Source: Knoellia flava TL1
GTDB lineage: Bacteria > Actinomycetota > Actinomycetes > Actinomycetales > Dermatophilaceae
DNA length: 64,000 bases
Assembly: GCF_000768675.1 (NCBI RefSeq)
Contig: NZ_AVPI01000087.1
Coordinates: 1 to 64,000, forward strand
Reading direction: 5' to 3'
How positions within the stretch are numbered: the stretch's first letter is position 1; each line of letters starts with the position of its first letter. Below the pieces are notes generated by a model. The model did no database searches, was not told the origin of the DNA, and worked only from the letters and a program-made list of their open reading frames with translations. Below, in pieces: positions 55,557 through 64,000 of this stretch. The position numbers and the translations under genes were made by a program.

Positions 55557-56245
55557 TAGCGCCGCTCGGGCCGGCCGGCCGAGCCGTAGCGGTGGCGGAC
55601 GTCGGCCGCGCCCGACTCGACGAGGTACTCGAGGTAGCGGCGGGCGCTGCTGCGGGCGATCCCGACGGCCTCGCCGCACTCCGTCGCGGAGAGGCCGTCG
55701 TCGCCCGCGGTGGCGAGGGCGCCGCTGACGAGCTGGACGGTCTCGGCGCTGATGCCCTTGGGCAGCGACGTGCGTGAGCGCCCACTCGACCCGGTGCGGA
55801 AGAGCCGGTCGGCCTCCTCCTGCTCGACGGTCGTGCCCGGGTCCTGGCCGCGCATGCGGGCGCGGTGCCGCGCGTACTCGTCGAGACGACGGCGCAGCTC
55901 CTCGAGCTCGAACGGCTTGACGAGGTACTGGTAGACGCCCGACTGCATGGCCTGCCGCAGTGAGTCGAGGTCTCGGGCGGCGCTGATGACGATGACGTCG
56001 CAGTCGACGCCGATGCCGCGCAGCCGGCGCAGCACCTCGAGGCCGGTGAGGTCGGGCAGGTAGACGTCGAGCAGCACGAGGTCGGGCCGCTTGTCCTTGA
56101 CCATCGCCAGCGCCTGCCCGCCGGTGCTCGCGACGCCGACGACCTCGAAGCCGTCGAGCCGGGCCACGGTGCTCGAGTGCAGGCGCGCGACCATGAAGTC
56201 GTCGTCGACGACGACGGTGCGGATGGGGACGGCCTCGGACGTCAT
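55538..56245 (-). CDS. CitB/DcuR-type response regulator
   Basis: 235 residues. Receiver domain: acidic pair in VVVDDDFMVARL, phospho-acceptor Asp60 in LVLLDVYLPDLTG, Lys in YLVKPFELEEL. C-terminal HTH (SATECGEAVGIARSSARRYL) as in CitB/DpiA regulators. Overlaps the stop of the kinase gene upstream by 1 nt (56245). It most likely activates the tctCBA genes that start beyond the kinase gene, as CitAB/TctDE systems do. Confidence 0.92.
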   Translation of the reverse strand: MTSEAVPIRTVVVDDDFMVARLHSSTVARLDGFEVVGVASTGGQALAMVKDKRPDLVLLDVYLPDLTGLEVLRRLRGIGVDCDVIVISAARDLDSLRQAMQSGVYQYLVKPFELEELRRRLDEYARHRARMRGQDPGTTVEQEEADRLFRTGSSGRSRTSLPKGISAETVQLVSGALATAGDDGLSATECGEAVGIARSSARRYLEYLVESGAADVRHRYGSAGRPERRYQRAAQ

Positions 56246-57912
56246 CAGGCCGTGGGGAGGCTGACCGTGAAGACGGCACCGTCGTCGTTGCTCACGCTCA
56301 CCTCTCCTCCTCGCTTGGTGCAGACCATACGCACGAGGGCGAGCCCGATGCCGCGCGAGGACCCGGGTTCGGCGTCCTTGGTCGAGTAGCCGCGCACGAA
56401 GAGGGTGCCCGTGTCGTCGGTCGGGACGCCGGGACCGTTGTCGCGCACCGTGAGCCGCACCGCGCCGTCGTCCGGACCGAGCAGCGCCACGCGGACGCGC
56501 CCGCTCACCTCGGGCACGGCGTCGAGGGCGTTGTCGACGAGGTTGCCGAGGATGGTGTTGAGGTCGGTCGAGAGGTCGCCGTCGAGACGGGCGAGCCGGG
56601 AGTCGTCGTCGAGGTCGAGGGTGATGCCGCGCTCGGCCGCCTGGCGCGACTTGGCCATGAGCATCGCCGCGACCGCGGGGTCCGCGACGGCCGTCCCCAC
56701 GCGGGCGGTGAGCTCGGCCTCGTCGGCGGTGATGTGGCGGATGTAGTCCTGCACGTCGTCGTACTCCTCGAGCGCGATGAGCCCGGCGACGACGTGCATG
56801 CGGTTGCTGAACTCGTGTGCCTGGGCGCGCAGCGAGTCGGTCGTCGCCCGGGTGACGTCGAGGTCGCGCTGGAGCTCGAGGAGCTCGGTGCGGTCGCGCA
56901 GGGTCGCCACGTGACCCACGAGCCGGCCCTGCTGGCGCACCGGCATGACGTTGGCGGTGACGAGCCGGCCGCGCACCAGCAGCACCCGGTCGACCGAGGA
57001 CACCTCGGACTCGTCGGAGACGCTCACGGTCGGCCCGCTGCGCAGGCGCCGGTCGGGGAAGAGCGAGAGCAGGGCCCGGTCCGCGCCGAGCTCGGCGAGG
57101 GAGTGCCCGGTCGAGCCCGCCTGCGGGATCGAGAGAAGGGTCGCGGCCTCGTCGTTGAGCAGGGTGACCCGTCCCGCGAGGTCGACAGCGAGGAGGCCCT
57201 CCTTGATCCCGTGCAGGACGGCCTCGCGCTGCTCGACGAGGCCGGCGATCTCACGCGGCTCGAGGCCCAGCGTCTGTCGCTTGACCTTGCGGGCGAGGAG
57301 CAGCGAACCGAGGACGCCGATGACCCCGGCGAGCCCGAGGTAGGTGAGCAGGTTGGGCGTGATCGTCGCGAGGTCGTCCCACACCGAGGGGGACGGCCGG
57401 GTCACGGCGACGACGCCGACCGGCTCGAGCTCGCCGGCGACGATGACCGGCGCCATCGCCATGATCGTCTCAGGGTCGTCGTCGTCGTTCTCGCCGCCGA
57501 GCCACGAGCTGCCCTCGAACGCGTCGGTCCGGGGGAGGCGTCGCAGGGGGTCGTCGGCCGCCGCGGCGACGACGCGGCCGTCGCTCGTCCGGGCGAGGTA
57601 GACGCCCTCGGAGTCGGACAGCGTGCGGGCGGACTCGAGCGCCGCCACCGCCTGCGACATCCACGCCTCGCCCTGCGAGCCGAGCACCTGGCGGACACCG
57701 GGCTCCTGGGTGACCTGCTCGGCGACCTGGCGGGCGCGGCGCACCTCACGGTCGGTCACGCCCTCGCCCTGCTGGGCGACGGACAGCGCGCCCACGCCGA
57801 CGAAGACGATGCTCACGATGAGCATCTGGGTGGCGAGCATGCGACCGGCGAGGGTCTGCGGCCACAGACGGCGCATCAGCGCACGCACGCGTCCTGCTCG
57901 TCCTCTCGCCAC
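56245..57912 (-). CDS. CitA/DcuS-type sensor histidine kinase
   Basis: 555 residues from a GTG at 57912. Membrane helices at about 26-48 and about 190-210 flank an extracytoplasmic PAS-like domain (about 50-185, VYLARTSDGRVVAAAADDP) that senses carboxylates. A cytoplasmic PAS (about 240-330) and kinase core follow, with the phospho-acceptor His366 in AQAHEFSNRMHVVAGL, N box NLVDNALDAV and G box RDNGPGVP. CACAAT 6 nt before the GTG suggests a leaderless mRNA; the ATG 12 codons later is the alternative start. Confidence 0.92.
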   Translation of the reverse strand: MARGRAGRVRALMRRLWPQTLAGRMLATQMLIVSIVFVGVGALSVAQQGEGVTDREVRRARQVAEQVTQEPGVRQVLGSQGEAWMSQAVAALESARTLSDSEGVYLARTSDGRVVAAAADDPLRRLPRTDAFEGSSWLGGENDDDDPETIMAMAPVIVAGELEPVGVVAVTRPSPSVWDDLATITPNLLTYLGLAGVIGVLGSLLLARKVKRQTLGLEPREIAGLVEQREAVLHGIKEGLLAVDLAGRVTLLNDEAATLLSIPQAGSTGHSLAELGADRALLSLFPDRRLRSGPTVSVSDESEVSSVDRVLLVRGRLVTANVMPVRQQGRLVGHVATLRDRTELLELQRDLDVTRATTDSLRAQAHEFSNRMHVVAGLIALEEYDDVQDYIRHITADEAELTARVGTAVADPAVAAMLMAKSRQAAERGITLDLDDDSRLARLDGDLSTDLNTILGNLVDNALDAVPEVSGRVRVALLGPDDGAVRLTVRDNGPGVPTDDTGTLFVRGYSTKDAEPGSSRGIGLALVRMVCTKRGGEVSVSNDDGAVFTVSLPTA

Positions 57913-57918
57913 ACGACG

Positions 57919-57924
57919 ATTGTG
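57919..57924 (-). promoter_or_regulatory. -10-like element CACAAT for the kinase gene
   Basis: Minus-strand CACAAT ends 6 nt before the GTG at 57912. Confidence 0.35.
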
Positions 57925-58092
57925 CCGGTGCCGGGCGCGAGCCGGCCGCGGGGCGTGAGCACAAAGAACTCAACGGTGTCTGTGCCCGCAACCGTGACAC
58001 CGGGCCCGACACCCGCGACCGTTGGCTGCGACGCACCTGCCGACGCACCCCAGCCGACGCATCCCACGCACCCCTCGACAAAGGAGTCCCCC
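57925..58092. promoter_or_regulatory. Divergent region between kinase gene and tctC
   Basis: Presumed site of action of the response regulator. Contains an A-rich stretch GAGCACAAAGAACTCAACGG at about 57956-57975 and repeated GCCGACGCA words near 58035-58065. No clear -10/-35 for tctC seen. Confidence 0.3.
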
Positions 58093-59112
58093 GTGCGCAT
58101 GACCACCCTGGTTCGCAGCGCCACCCTCACGGCGGCCGCGGCCCTCGCCCTCACCGCCTGCGGCGTGAGCAAGACCGACGACGCCGAGTCCGGCTCGGGA
58201 TCGAGCAGCAGCGCCTCGGCCGAGAAGCTCTCGGGCCTGCGCATCATGGTCCCGAACTCGCCCGGCTCGGGCTACGACCAGACGGCCCGCGCCGTCTCGG
58301 CCGACCTCCAGTCCGCCGGTCTCAGTGGCTCGATCGAGGTCTTCAACCAGGCCGGTGCCGGCGGCACCGTCGGCCTGTCCCGCCTCGTCAACGAGAAGGG
58401 CAAGGGTGACCTGCTCATGCAGATGGGCCTCGGCGTCGTCGGCGCCTCCTACAGCAACAAGACGGAGGCCAAGCTCACCGACACCACGCCCATCGCCAAG
58501 CTCATCGAGGAGTCCGAGGCGATCGTCGTCGCGAAGGACTCGCCCTTCAAGACGCTCGACGACCTCATCAACGCGTGGAAGGCCAACCCGGGCGCCGTGC
58601 CCGTCGGTGGCGCCTCCAACGTCGGTGGCCCCGACCACCTCACCCCGATGCTCCTCGCCAAGACCGTCGGCCTCGACGCCAAGAAGGTCAACTACGTCGC
58701 TTACGACGGCGGTGGCGAGCTCATGACCGCCGTCCTCGGCAAGAAGCTCGGCTTCGCCGCCACCGGCGTCAGCGAGGTCGTCGAGCAGGCCAAGTCCGGT
58801 GACGTGCGCGTCCTCGCCGTGACGAGCGACAAGCCGGTCGAGGGTGTCGACGCCAAGCCCCTCAAGGACCAGGGCGTCGACCTCACCTTCACCAACTGGC
58901 GTGGCCTCGTCGCCGCCCCGGAGATCTCCGACGCCGACAAGAACAAGCTCATCGCGGCCGTCACGGCCCTGCACGGCACCGAGGAGTGGAAGAAGACGCT
59001 GGCCGACAAGGGCTGGACCGATGCCTTCGTCCCCGGCGACGAGTTCAAGACGTTCCTGACCTCCGAGAGCGACCGCGTCGCCGGCGTGCTCAAGGAGCTG
59101 GGTCTCGCCTGA
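58093..59112 (+). CDS. tctC: Tripartite tricarboxylate transporter substrate-binding lipoprotein
   Basis: 339 residues from a GTG with AAAGGAG 6 nt upstream; the ATG two codons later has worse spacing. Signal peptide with lipobox LTAC, lipidated Cys23, then a Ser/Gly linker. Bug/TctC fold: RIMVPNSPGSGYDQTARAVS, NQAGAGGTVGLSRLV, GPDHLTPMLLAKTVG, YVAYDGGGELMTAVLGKK. Binds the carboxylate outside the membrane and hands it to TctAB. Overlaps tctB by one base. Substrate: citrate or another di/tricarboxylate, to judge from the CitAB-like system beside it. Confidence 0.93.
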   Translation: MRMTTLVRSATLTAAAALALTACGVSKTDDAESGSGSSSSASAEKLSGLRIMVPNSPGSGYDQTARAVSADLQSAGLSGSIEVFNQAGAGGTVGLSRLVNEKGKGDLLMQMGLGVVGASYSNKTEAKLTDTTPIAKLIEESEAIVVAKDSPFKTLDDLINAWKANPGAVPVGGASNVGGPDHLTPMLLAKTVGLDAKKVNYVAYDGGGELMTAVLGKKLGFAATGVSEVVEQAKSGDVRVLAVTSDKPVEGVDAKPLKDQGVDLTFTNWRGLVAAPEISDADKNKLIAAVTALHGTEEWKKTLADKGWTDAFVPGDEFKTFLTSESDRVAGVLKELGLA

Positions 59113-59615
59113 TGAGCGACCAGGTGCAGAAGCGGGGGGAGGGGCGCTCCGAGTACGGAGTGTCCCTCCTCCTGCTGGCCCTCGGCGTCGTCGCCATCGT
59201 CGACGCCCTCGGCCTCATCGAGCGGGGCGCCCGCGGCTTCATGACCGCGCGGACCGTCCCCATGTTCGTCGGCGGCCTCCTCATCCTCTGTGCCGTTCTC
59301 CTCGCGGTCGACATCGCCCGCGGTGGGCGCGGTGAGCAGGAGGAGGGCGAGGACGTCGACCTCAGCCACGGCTCCGACTTCCGGACGGTCGGTCTGCTCG
59401 CGGTGGCCTTCGCCTTCAACGCCGCCTTCATCGACCGGCTCGGCTGGCCGATCACCGGTGCGGTGCTCTTCTTCGGCGCCGCCTTCGCCCTCGGCAACCG
59501 TCACTACGTTCGCCTCGCGGTGATCTCGGTCCTGCTCTCGGTCGTCACGTGGTACGGCTTCTTCCTCGGCCTGGACGTCAAGCTCCCGGCCGGGCTCCTG
59601 GACGGGATCCTCTGA
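59112..59615 (+). CDS. tctB: Tripartite tricarboxylate transporter small membrane subunit
   Basis: 167 residues from the ATG in TGATG. Four predicted membrane helices (about 17-37, 47-68, 92-112, 120-160) as in TctB. It forms the small subunit beside TctA. tctA starts 1 nt after its stop. Confidence 0.9.
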   Translation: MSDQVQKRGEGRSEYGVSLLLLALGVVAIVDALGLIERGARGFMTARTVPMFVGGLLILCAVLLAVDIARGGRGEQEEGEDVDLSHGSDFRTVGLLAVAFAFNAAFIDRLGWPITGAVLFFGAAFALGNRHYVRLAVISVLLSVVTWYGFFLGLDVKLPAGLLDGIL

Positions 59616-59616
59616 C

Positions 59617-61173
59617 ATGGACGGCATCAACGCCCTGCTCGAGGGGATGTCGTCGGCCCTGACGCCGATGAACCTCCTCTACGCCTTCCTCGGTGTCCTT
59701 CTCGGCACCGCCATCGGCGTCCTGCCCGGCATCGGCCCGGCCATGGCCATCGCCCTGCTCCTGCCGCTCACCTACACCCTCGAGGTCGAGCAGGCGATCA
59801 TCATGTTCGCCGGTCTCTACTACGGCGGCATGTACGGCGGCTCGACGACCTCGATCCTGCTCAACACACCGGGCGAGAGCGCATCGGTGATGACGGCGAT
59901 CGAGGGCAACAAGATGGCCAAGGCGGGTCGCGGCGCCGCCGCCCTCGCCACCGCGGCCATCGGTTCCTTCGTCGCCGGCACCATCGCCACCCTCTGCCTC
60001 GCGCTGCTCGCGCCCCAGGTCGTCAAGTTCGCGATCCAGCTCGGCGACCCTGACTACCTCGCCGTCATGGTCTTCGCGTTCGTCGCGGTGACGACCGTCC
60101 TCGGCTCGTCGAAGATCCGTGGCTTCGCCAGCCTCGGCCTCGGCGTGTGGATCGGTCTCATCGGCATCGACCAGACCTCCGGCCAGCAGCGGCTCACCTT
60201 CGGCATCGACCAGCTCTCCGACGGCATCGACGTCGTCGTCGTCGCCGTCGCGGTCTTCGCGATGGGCGAGGCGCTGTGGATCGCCGCGCACCTGCGCCGG
60301 GCCCCGGCGCGGATCATCCCCATCAAGGGCCGGCTCATGACCCGCGAGGACCTCTCGCGCTCGTGGAAGCCGTGGCTGCGCGGCTCCGCGATCGGCTTCC
60401 CCTTCGGTGCGATCCCGGCCGGTGGTGCGGAGATCCCGACGTTCCTCTCCTACATCACCGAGCGCAAGCTCGCGAAGAAGCCGGAGGAGTTCGGCAAGGG
60501 CGCCATCGAGGGCGTCGCCGGGCCCGAGGCGACCAACAACGCCTCCGCCGCGGGCAGCCTCGTCCCGCTCCTCACCCTCGGCATCCCGACGACCGCCACG
60601 GCGGCCGTCATGATCCTCGCGTTCCAGACCTACGGCATCCAGCCCGGTCCGCGGCTCTTCGACGAGCAGGGCCCGCTCGTGTGGACGCTCATCGCGAGCC
60701 TCCTCATCGGCAACGCGATGCTCCTCGCGCTCAACCTGCCGATGGCAGGCCTGTGGGCCAAGCTCCTGCTCATCCCCAGGCCCTACCTGTATGCCGGCAT
60801 CCTCATGTTCGCGTCGCTCGGCGCCTACGCGGCCAACGGCACGGCGTTCGACCTGTGGCTGCTCCTGCTCATCGGCGGACTGGGCTTCGCGATGCGGCGC
60901 TACGGCCTGCCGGTGGTGCCGCTCATCGTCGGCCTCATCCTCGCCCCGCGGGCCGAGGTCTTCATGCGGCGCGCACTGCAGATCAGCGACGGGCACCTCT
61001 CGGGCCTCGTCAACACGCCCTTCTCGAAGGTCGTCTACGCGCTCGTCCTGCTCGTCGTCCTCGTGCCGCTCGTCTGGGGCCAGGTCAGGAAGCGCCGCAC
61101 CCCGCCGGAGGACCCGACCTCGGGACCCGACGGCACCCGCCTGCAGCAGCACGCCAACAGCGAAGGAGCCTGA
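59617..61173 (+). CDS. tctA: Tripartite tricarboxylate transporter large membrane subunit
   Basis: 518 residues with 11-12 membrane helices. Family signatures: [40 protein letters not shown], and [20 protein letters not shown]. Ion-driven uptake subunit. Complete tctCBA set followed by a universal stress gene 1 nt after its stop, an arrangement often seen with TTT transporters. Confidence 0.95.
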   Translation: MDGINALLEGMSSALTPMNLLYAFLGVLLGTAIGVLPGIGPAMAIALLLPLTYTLEVEQAIIMFAGLYYGGMYGGSTTSILLNTPGESASVMTAIEGNKMAKAGRGAAALATAAIGSFVAGTIATLCLALLAPQVVKFAIQLGDPDYLAVMVFAFVAVTTVLGSSKIRGFASLGLGVWIGLIGIDQTSGQQRLTFGIDQLSDGIDVVVVAVAVFAMGEALWIAAHLRRAPARIIPIKGRLMTREDLSRSWKPWLRGSAIGFPFGAIPAGGAEIPTFLSYITERKLAKKPEEFGKGAIEGVAGPEATNNASAAGSLVPLLTLGIPTTATAAVMILAFQTYGIQPGPRLFDEQGPLVWTLIASLLIGNAMLLALNLPMAGLWAKLLLIPRPYLYAGILMFASLGAYAANGTAFDLWLLLLIGGLGFAMRRYGLPVVPLIVGLILAPRAEVFMRRALQISDGHLSGLVNTPFSKVVYALVLLVVLVPLVWGQVRKRRTPPEDPTSGPDGTRLQQHANSEGA

Positions 61174-61174
61174 C

Positions 61175-61570
61175 ATGCCGGTCATCGTGGGGTTCGTGCC
61201 CACCAAGGAGGGGCGTGCGGCGCTCGACGCGGCCGTCGTCGAGGCCCGCAGCCGCGGCAGCCGGCTCCTCGTCGTCAACGCGAGCACCGGGTCGGCCTCG
61301 GCCGACAACCGCTACGTCGACGACGCGCAGCTCGACGACCTGCGCGCCGAGCTCGACGCGTCCGGTCTCGACTACGAGATCTCGCACGCCGTGCACCGCA
61401 AGGACCCGGCCGAGGTCCTCGTCGACCTCGCGGATCAGACCAACGCCGAGCTCATCGTCATCGGGGTGCGCCGGCGCACGCCCGTCGGCAAGCTCCTGCT
61501 CGGCAGCCAGGCCCAGCAGGTCCTCCTCGACGCCGAGTGCCCCGTGCTCGCCGTCAAGGCGCCGCGCTAG
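61175..61570 (+). CDS. Universal stress protein (UspA family)
   Basis: 131 residues, SD GAAGGAG. Single Usp domain with MPVIVGFVPTKEGRAALDAA and the ATP-binding C-terminal motif VIGVRRRTPVGKLLLGSQAQ followed by VLLDAECPVLAV. Last gene of the tct operon, so it may couple transport to energy status. Followed by two hairpins. Confidence 0.9.
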   Translation: MPVIVGFVPTKEGRAALDAAVVEARSRGSRLLVVNASTGSASADNRYVDDAQLDDLRAELDASGLDYEISHAVHRKDPAEVLVDLADQTNAELIVIGVRRRTPVGKLLLGSQAQQVLLDAECPVLAVKAPR

Positions 61571-61575
61571 CGAGA

Positions 61576-61629
61576 GGTCCTCGCCGCCGCGGCACCCCCT
61601 GCCAGGCCGCGGCGGCAGGCGCGAGGACC
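61576..61629 (+). terminator. Hairpin after the tct operon
   Basis: Arms 61576-61592 and 61607-61629 pair over about 17 bp with a 4-nt bulge (61617-61620). Confidence 0.65.
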
Positions 61630-61638
61630 GCGCGGCCC

Positions 61639-61669
61639 GGAGCCGCCCACGACACCCGTGGGCGGCTCC
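61639..61669 (+). terminator. Second hairpin after the tct operon
   Basis: 12-bp perfect stem GGAGCCGCCCAC/GTGGGCGGCTCC with loop GACACCC. Confidence 0.75.
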
Positions 61670-61706
61670 GTCGCGTCGCACCCCCTGCCGCGGGAGACCC
61701 ACGGGT

Positions 61707-61712
61707 TAGGGT
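61707..61712 (+). promoter_or_regulatory. -10 element TAGGGT, leaderless start
   Basis: TAGGGT ends 6 nt before the GTG at 61719. Confidence 0.5.
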
Positions 61713-61718
61713 CGCCCG

Positions 61719-62087
61719 GTGGGGACCGACACGGAGCTCGTGCTGCTTCTGTGGGCCGCGCGCGCCTTCGCGATCCTCGCGTTGCTCGGTGTCCTCGCGG
61801 TGCTCGGCTCGGTGTGGTGGACCCTCGTCCTACCGGTGCTCACCGAAGCGAGGCGTGCTAGGACGGCGGGGGACTGGTGGCTGCCGTTCACCGAGCGGCC
61901 GGACGGCGGCTGGGGCCCGCTCGCCGCGAACCGCTGGTGGAGCGGGATGCGTGCCAGCACGCGCGGCAGCACCGGTGGTCTCGCGGTGCGGTGGGGCTTC
62001 TGGTCGCTCGCCGCGGTCGGCCTCACCCTCGGCATCGGCCAGTCCGTGTGGCAGCTGGGCCGGTTGGCCGCACTCGCACTGAGCTGA
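61719..62087 (+). CDS. Small membrane protein, paralogue of the 47.4-kb gene
   Basis: 122 residues from the GTG. Membrane helices at about 8-40 (AARAFAILALLGVLAVLGSV) and about 90-115. The segment between them, DWWLPFTERPDGGWGPLAAN then RWWSGMRA, aligns with the protein at 47405 (WLPF, P-x-GG, A-x-NRW, RA). Stands alone before gatC. Function unknown. Confidence 0.65.
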   Translation: MGTDTELVLLLWAARAFAILALLGVLAVLGSVWWTLVLPVLTEARRARTAGDWWLPFTERPDGGWGPLAANRWWSGMRASTRGSTGGLAVRWGFWSLAAVGLTLGIGQSVWQLGRLAALALS

Positions 62088-62152
62088 CGCCGGACACCGG
62101 ACGTCGGGTGAGCGGCCGCCGGAGCCGCGACGAGGCATCGATCACGGAGTCC

Positions 62153-62158
62153 TAGACT
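62153..62158 (+). promoter_or_regulatory. -10 element TAGACT for gatC
   Basis: TAGACT ends 7 nt before the ATG at 62166; no Shine-Dalgarno sequence. Confidence 0.5.
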
Positions 62159-62165
62159 GGCGCCC

Positions 62166-62462
62166 ATGGCTGAACTCACCCGCGACGACGTGGCGCACCT
62201 CGCCGGTCTCGCCCGCATCGACCTCTCCGACGCCGAGCTCGACAGGATGGTCGGCGAGCTGGGCGTCATCCTCGAGTCCGTCGCCGTCGTCCAGCAGTCG
62301 CCGATCGAGGGCGTCGAGCCGATGAGCCACCCGATGCCGATCGTTAACGTCACGCGACCCGACGTCGTCCGGCCGAGCCTCGGCGCCGAGGCCGCCCTCG
62401 CGGGCGCCCCCGAGGCCGACCAGCAGCGCTTCTCCGTCCCCCGCATCCTCGACGAGGACTGA
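62166..62462 (+). CDS. gatC: Asp-tRNA(Asn)/Glu-tRNA(Gln) amidotransferase subunit C
   Basis: 98 residues, full length. GatC wraps GatA and GatB in the GatCAB complex, which makes Gln-tRNA and Asn-tRNA by transamidation. Visible: LTRDDVAHLAGLARIDLSDA, ELGVILESV, MSHPMPIVNVTRPDVV, RFSVPRILDED. gatA follows after a 99-nt gap that holds a hairpin. Confidence 0.95.
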   Translation: MAELTRDDVAHLAGLARIDLSDAELDRMVGELGVILESVAVVQQSPIEGVEPMSHPMPIVNVTRPDVVRPSLGAEAALAGAPEADQQRFSVPRILDED

Positions 62463-62481
62463 GCGAGCGACGGCGGCTCCC

Positions 62482-62510
62482 GTATGCCGTGAGGTGAGCT
62501 CCCGGCATAC
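62482..62510. repeat. GTATGCC inverted pair between gatC and gatA
   Basis: GTATGCCG at 62482-62489 and CGGCATAC at 62503-62510, 13-nt loop. Same word as in the tandem hairpins at 40.8 kb. Confidence 0.7.
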
Positions 62511-62561
62511 CCCTTCCGTTTCCTTCCCCGCACGACGCAGACCCAGACCGCAAGGACCGAC

Positions 62562-64000
62562 GTGACCACAGACCTGACCCGCGCCAGCGCCGCCGAGCTC
62601 GCCGACCTCCTGACCTCCGGGGGGACGAGCTCGGTCGAGGTGACGCAGGCGCTGCTCGACCGGACCGACGCCGTCGACGGCGACGTCCACGCCTACCTTC
62701 ACGTCGACCGCGAGGGCGCCCTCGCCACCGCGCGCGACATCGACCAGCGACGGGCCGCCGGGGAGCAGCTCCACCGGCTCGCCGGCGTGCCGATCGCCGT
62801 CAAGGACGTCATGACGACCAAGGGCCTGCCGACGACGTGCGGCAGCCGGATCCTCGAGGGGTGGATCCCGCCCTACGACGCGACCGTCGTCACCCGCATC
62901 AAGGCCGCGGGCATGCCGATCCTCGGCAAGACCAACATGGACGAGTTCGCCATGGGGTCCTCGACCGAGCACTCGGCCTACGGCCCGACGCGCAACCCCT
63001 GGGACCTCGAGCGCATCCCCGGCGGCTCCGGTGGTGGCTCGAGTGCCGTCGTCGCGTCGTTCCAGGCGCCGCTCGCCACCGGCACCGACACCGGCGGCTC
63101 GATCCGCCAGCCCGCGGCTGTCACCGGGACCGTCGGGACCAAGCCGACCTACGGCGGCGTCTCCCGCTACGGCCTCGTCGCCCTCGCGTCCTCGCTCGAC
63201 CAGGCCGGCCCGTGCACGCGCACCGTCCTCGACGCGGCGCTGCTCCACGAGGTCATGGGCGGTCACGACCCGATGGACTCGACGTCGATCGACGCCCCCG
63301 TGCCCGCCGTCGTCGAGGCCGCGCGCCGCGCGGACGTCAAGGGGATGCGCATCGGCATCGTCCGCGAGCTCACCGGCGAGGGCTTCCAGGCCGGGGTGCA
63401 GCAGCGCTTCGAGGAGTCGGTCCAGCACCTTGTCGACGCCGGCGCCGAGGTCGTCGAGGTCTCGTGCCCGAGCTTCACCGCGGCGCTCGCCGCCTACTAC
63501 CTCATCCTCCCGTCGGAGGCGTCGAGCAACCTCGCGAAGTTCGACGCGATGCGCTACGGCATGCGCGTGCTGCCCGAGGGCATCGACGACCCCAGCGCGG
63601 AGCAGGTCATGGCCGCGACGCGCGACGCCGGCTTCGGCGACGAGGTCAAGCGCCGCATCATCCTCGGCACCTACGCCCTCTCGTCGGGCTACTACGACGC
63701 CTACTACGGCTCGGCGCAGAAGGTCCGCCGCCTCATCGCCGACGACTTCGCCAAGGCCTTCGAGACGGCCGACGTCCTCGTCTCGCCGACCGCGCCGACG
63801 ACGGCCTTCCGCTTCGGCGACAAGATCGACGACCCGATGGCGATGTACCTCAACGACATCGCGACGATCCCCGCCAACCTCGCCGGCGTCCCTGGCATGT
63901 CGCTCCCGAGCGGCCTCGCGGACGAGGACGGCCTCCCCGCGGGCTTCCAGATCCTCGCGCCGGCCGCCGCCGACGAGCGCCTGTATGCCGTCGGCTCGGC
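62562..64000 (+). CDS. gatA: Asp-tRNA(Asn)/Glu-tRNA(Gln) amidotransferase subunit A, truncated by window edge
   Basis: Starts at a GTG with AAGGA about 6 nt upstream and is open to the end of the window (479 codons; about 500 expected). Amidase-signature family: catalytic lysine 81 in [24 protein letters not shown], and the nucleophile serine region [15 protein letters not shown]. Produces ammonia from glutamine or asparagine for GatB. The order gatC-gatA after ligA matches M. tuberculosis. Confidence 0.95.
   Translation, partial: MTTDLTRASAAELADLLTSGGTSSVEVTQALLDRTDAVDGDVHAYLHVDREGALATARDIDQRRAAGEQLHRLAGVPIAVKDVMTTKGLPTTCGSRILEGWIPPYDATVVTRIKAAGMPILGKTNMDEFAMGSSTEHSAYGPTRNPWDLERIPGGSGGGSSAVVASFQAPLATGTDTGGSIRQPAAVTGTVGTKPTYGGVSRYGLVALASSLDQAGPCTRTVLDAALLHEVMGGHDPMDSTSIDAPVPAVVEAARRADVKGMRIGIVRELTGEGFQAGVQQRFEESVQHLVDAGAEVVEVSCPSFTAALAAYYLILPSEASSNLAKFDAMRYGMRVLPEGIDDPSAEQVMAATRDAGFGDEVKRRIILGTYALSSGYYDAYYGSAQKVRRLIADDFAKAFETADVLVSPTAPTTAFRFGDKIDDPMAMYLNDIATIPANLAGVPGMSLPSGLADEDGLPAGFQILAPAAADERLYAVGS

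Overview
The window comes from the chromosome of a very G+C-rich Gram-positive actinobacterium, most likely a member of the Micrococcales close to Intrasporangiaceae/Dermatophilaceae. The signs are a WhiB1-type protein beside a PdtaS-type histidine kinase (the same pair is adjacent in Mycobacterium), a 180-kDa-class NAD-glutamate dehydrogenase, MocR and FCD-GntR regulators, an ESX/EspC-like gene set, and many genes whose -10 hexamer ends 6-7 nt before the start codon, which predicts leaderless mRNAs. Taxonomy is inference; there is no rRNA gene here. I saw no tRNA, rRNA, CRISPR array, integrase or insertion sequence, and no gap between genes exceeds about 260 nt.

Layout. 1-4 kb: a truncated membrane protein with PGF repeats, a small conserved protein, an excisionase-type HTH protein, and an SAF/CpaB-like plus CpaE-like ATPase pair. 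4-5.9 kb: a WS/DGAT acyltransferase and a DUF6912-like protein. 6.2-14.4 kb: P5C dehydrogenase and NAD-glutamate dehydrogenase (proline/glutamate catabolism), separated by three minus-strand genes of poorly known function. 14.4-20.8 kb: pdtaS, whiB1 and a large EccC/EssC-like FHA-FtsK ATPase without other secretion genes. 20.9-25.2 kb: glgX, a YbjN protein, an enoyl-CoA hydratase and a HAD hydrolase.

25.4-62 kb contains a backbone also found, in the same order, in Mycobacterium tuberculosis (etfBA, nifS-like, mnmA, a MetE-like protein, ligA, gatC, gatA). It is interrupted between nifS-mnmA and the MetE-like gene by a MocR regulator and an FMN split-barrel protein. Two larger accessory blocks follow. 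Block A (32.8-44.2 kb) has a DMT transporter, an acyl-CoA ligase, a DinB-like protein, xdhABC (purine oxidation) and a two-gene glycosyltransferase operon. Block B (46.5-62.1 kb) has two YbaB-like genes, small membrane proteins, an EspC-like gene that appears frameshifted, a substrate-binding protein without signal peptide, a GntR-controlled dehydrogenase cluster, a citrate-type two-component system, tctCBA and a universal stress protein. gatA runs off the right end.

The most unusual signal is at DNA level. The heptamer GTATGCC/GGCATAC occurs about 47 times by eye, on both strands, in several reading frames and in intergenic hairpins; it forces otherwise rare codons such as ATA and TAT. Other points of interest are tandem hairpins built from that word, a 30-bp-stem hairpin at 7.8 kb, clear operator candidates for the GntR and MocR regulators, and a family of two small membrane proteins sharing a WLPF...NRW signature.
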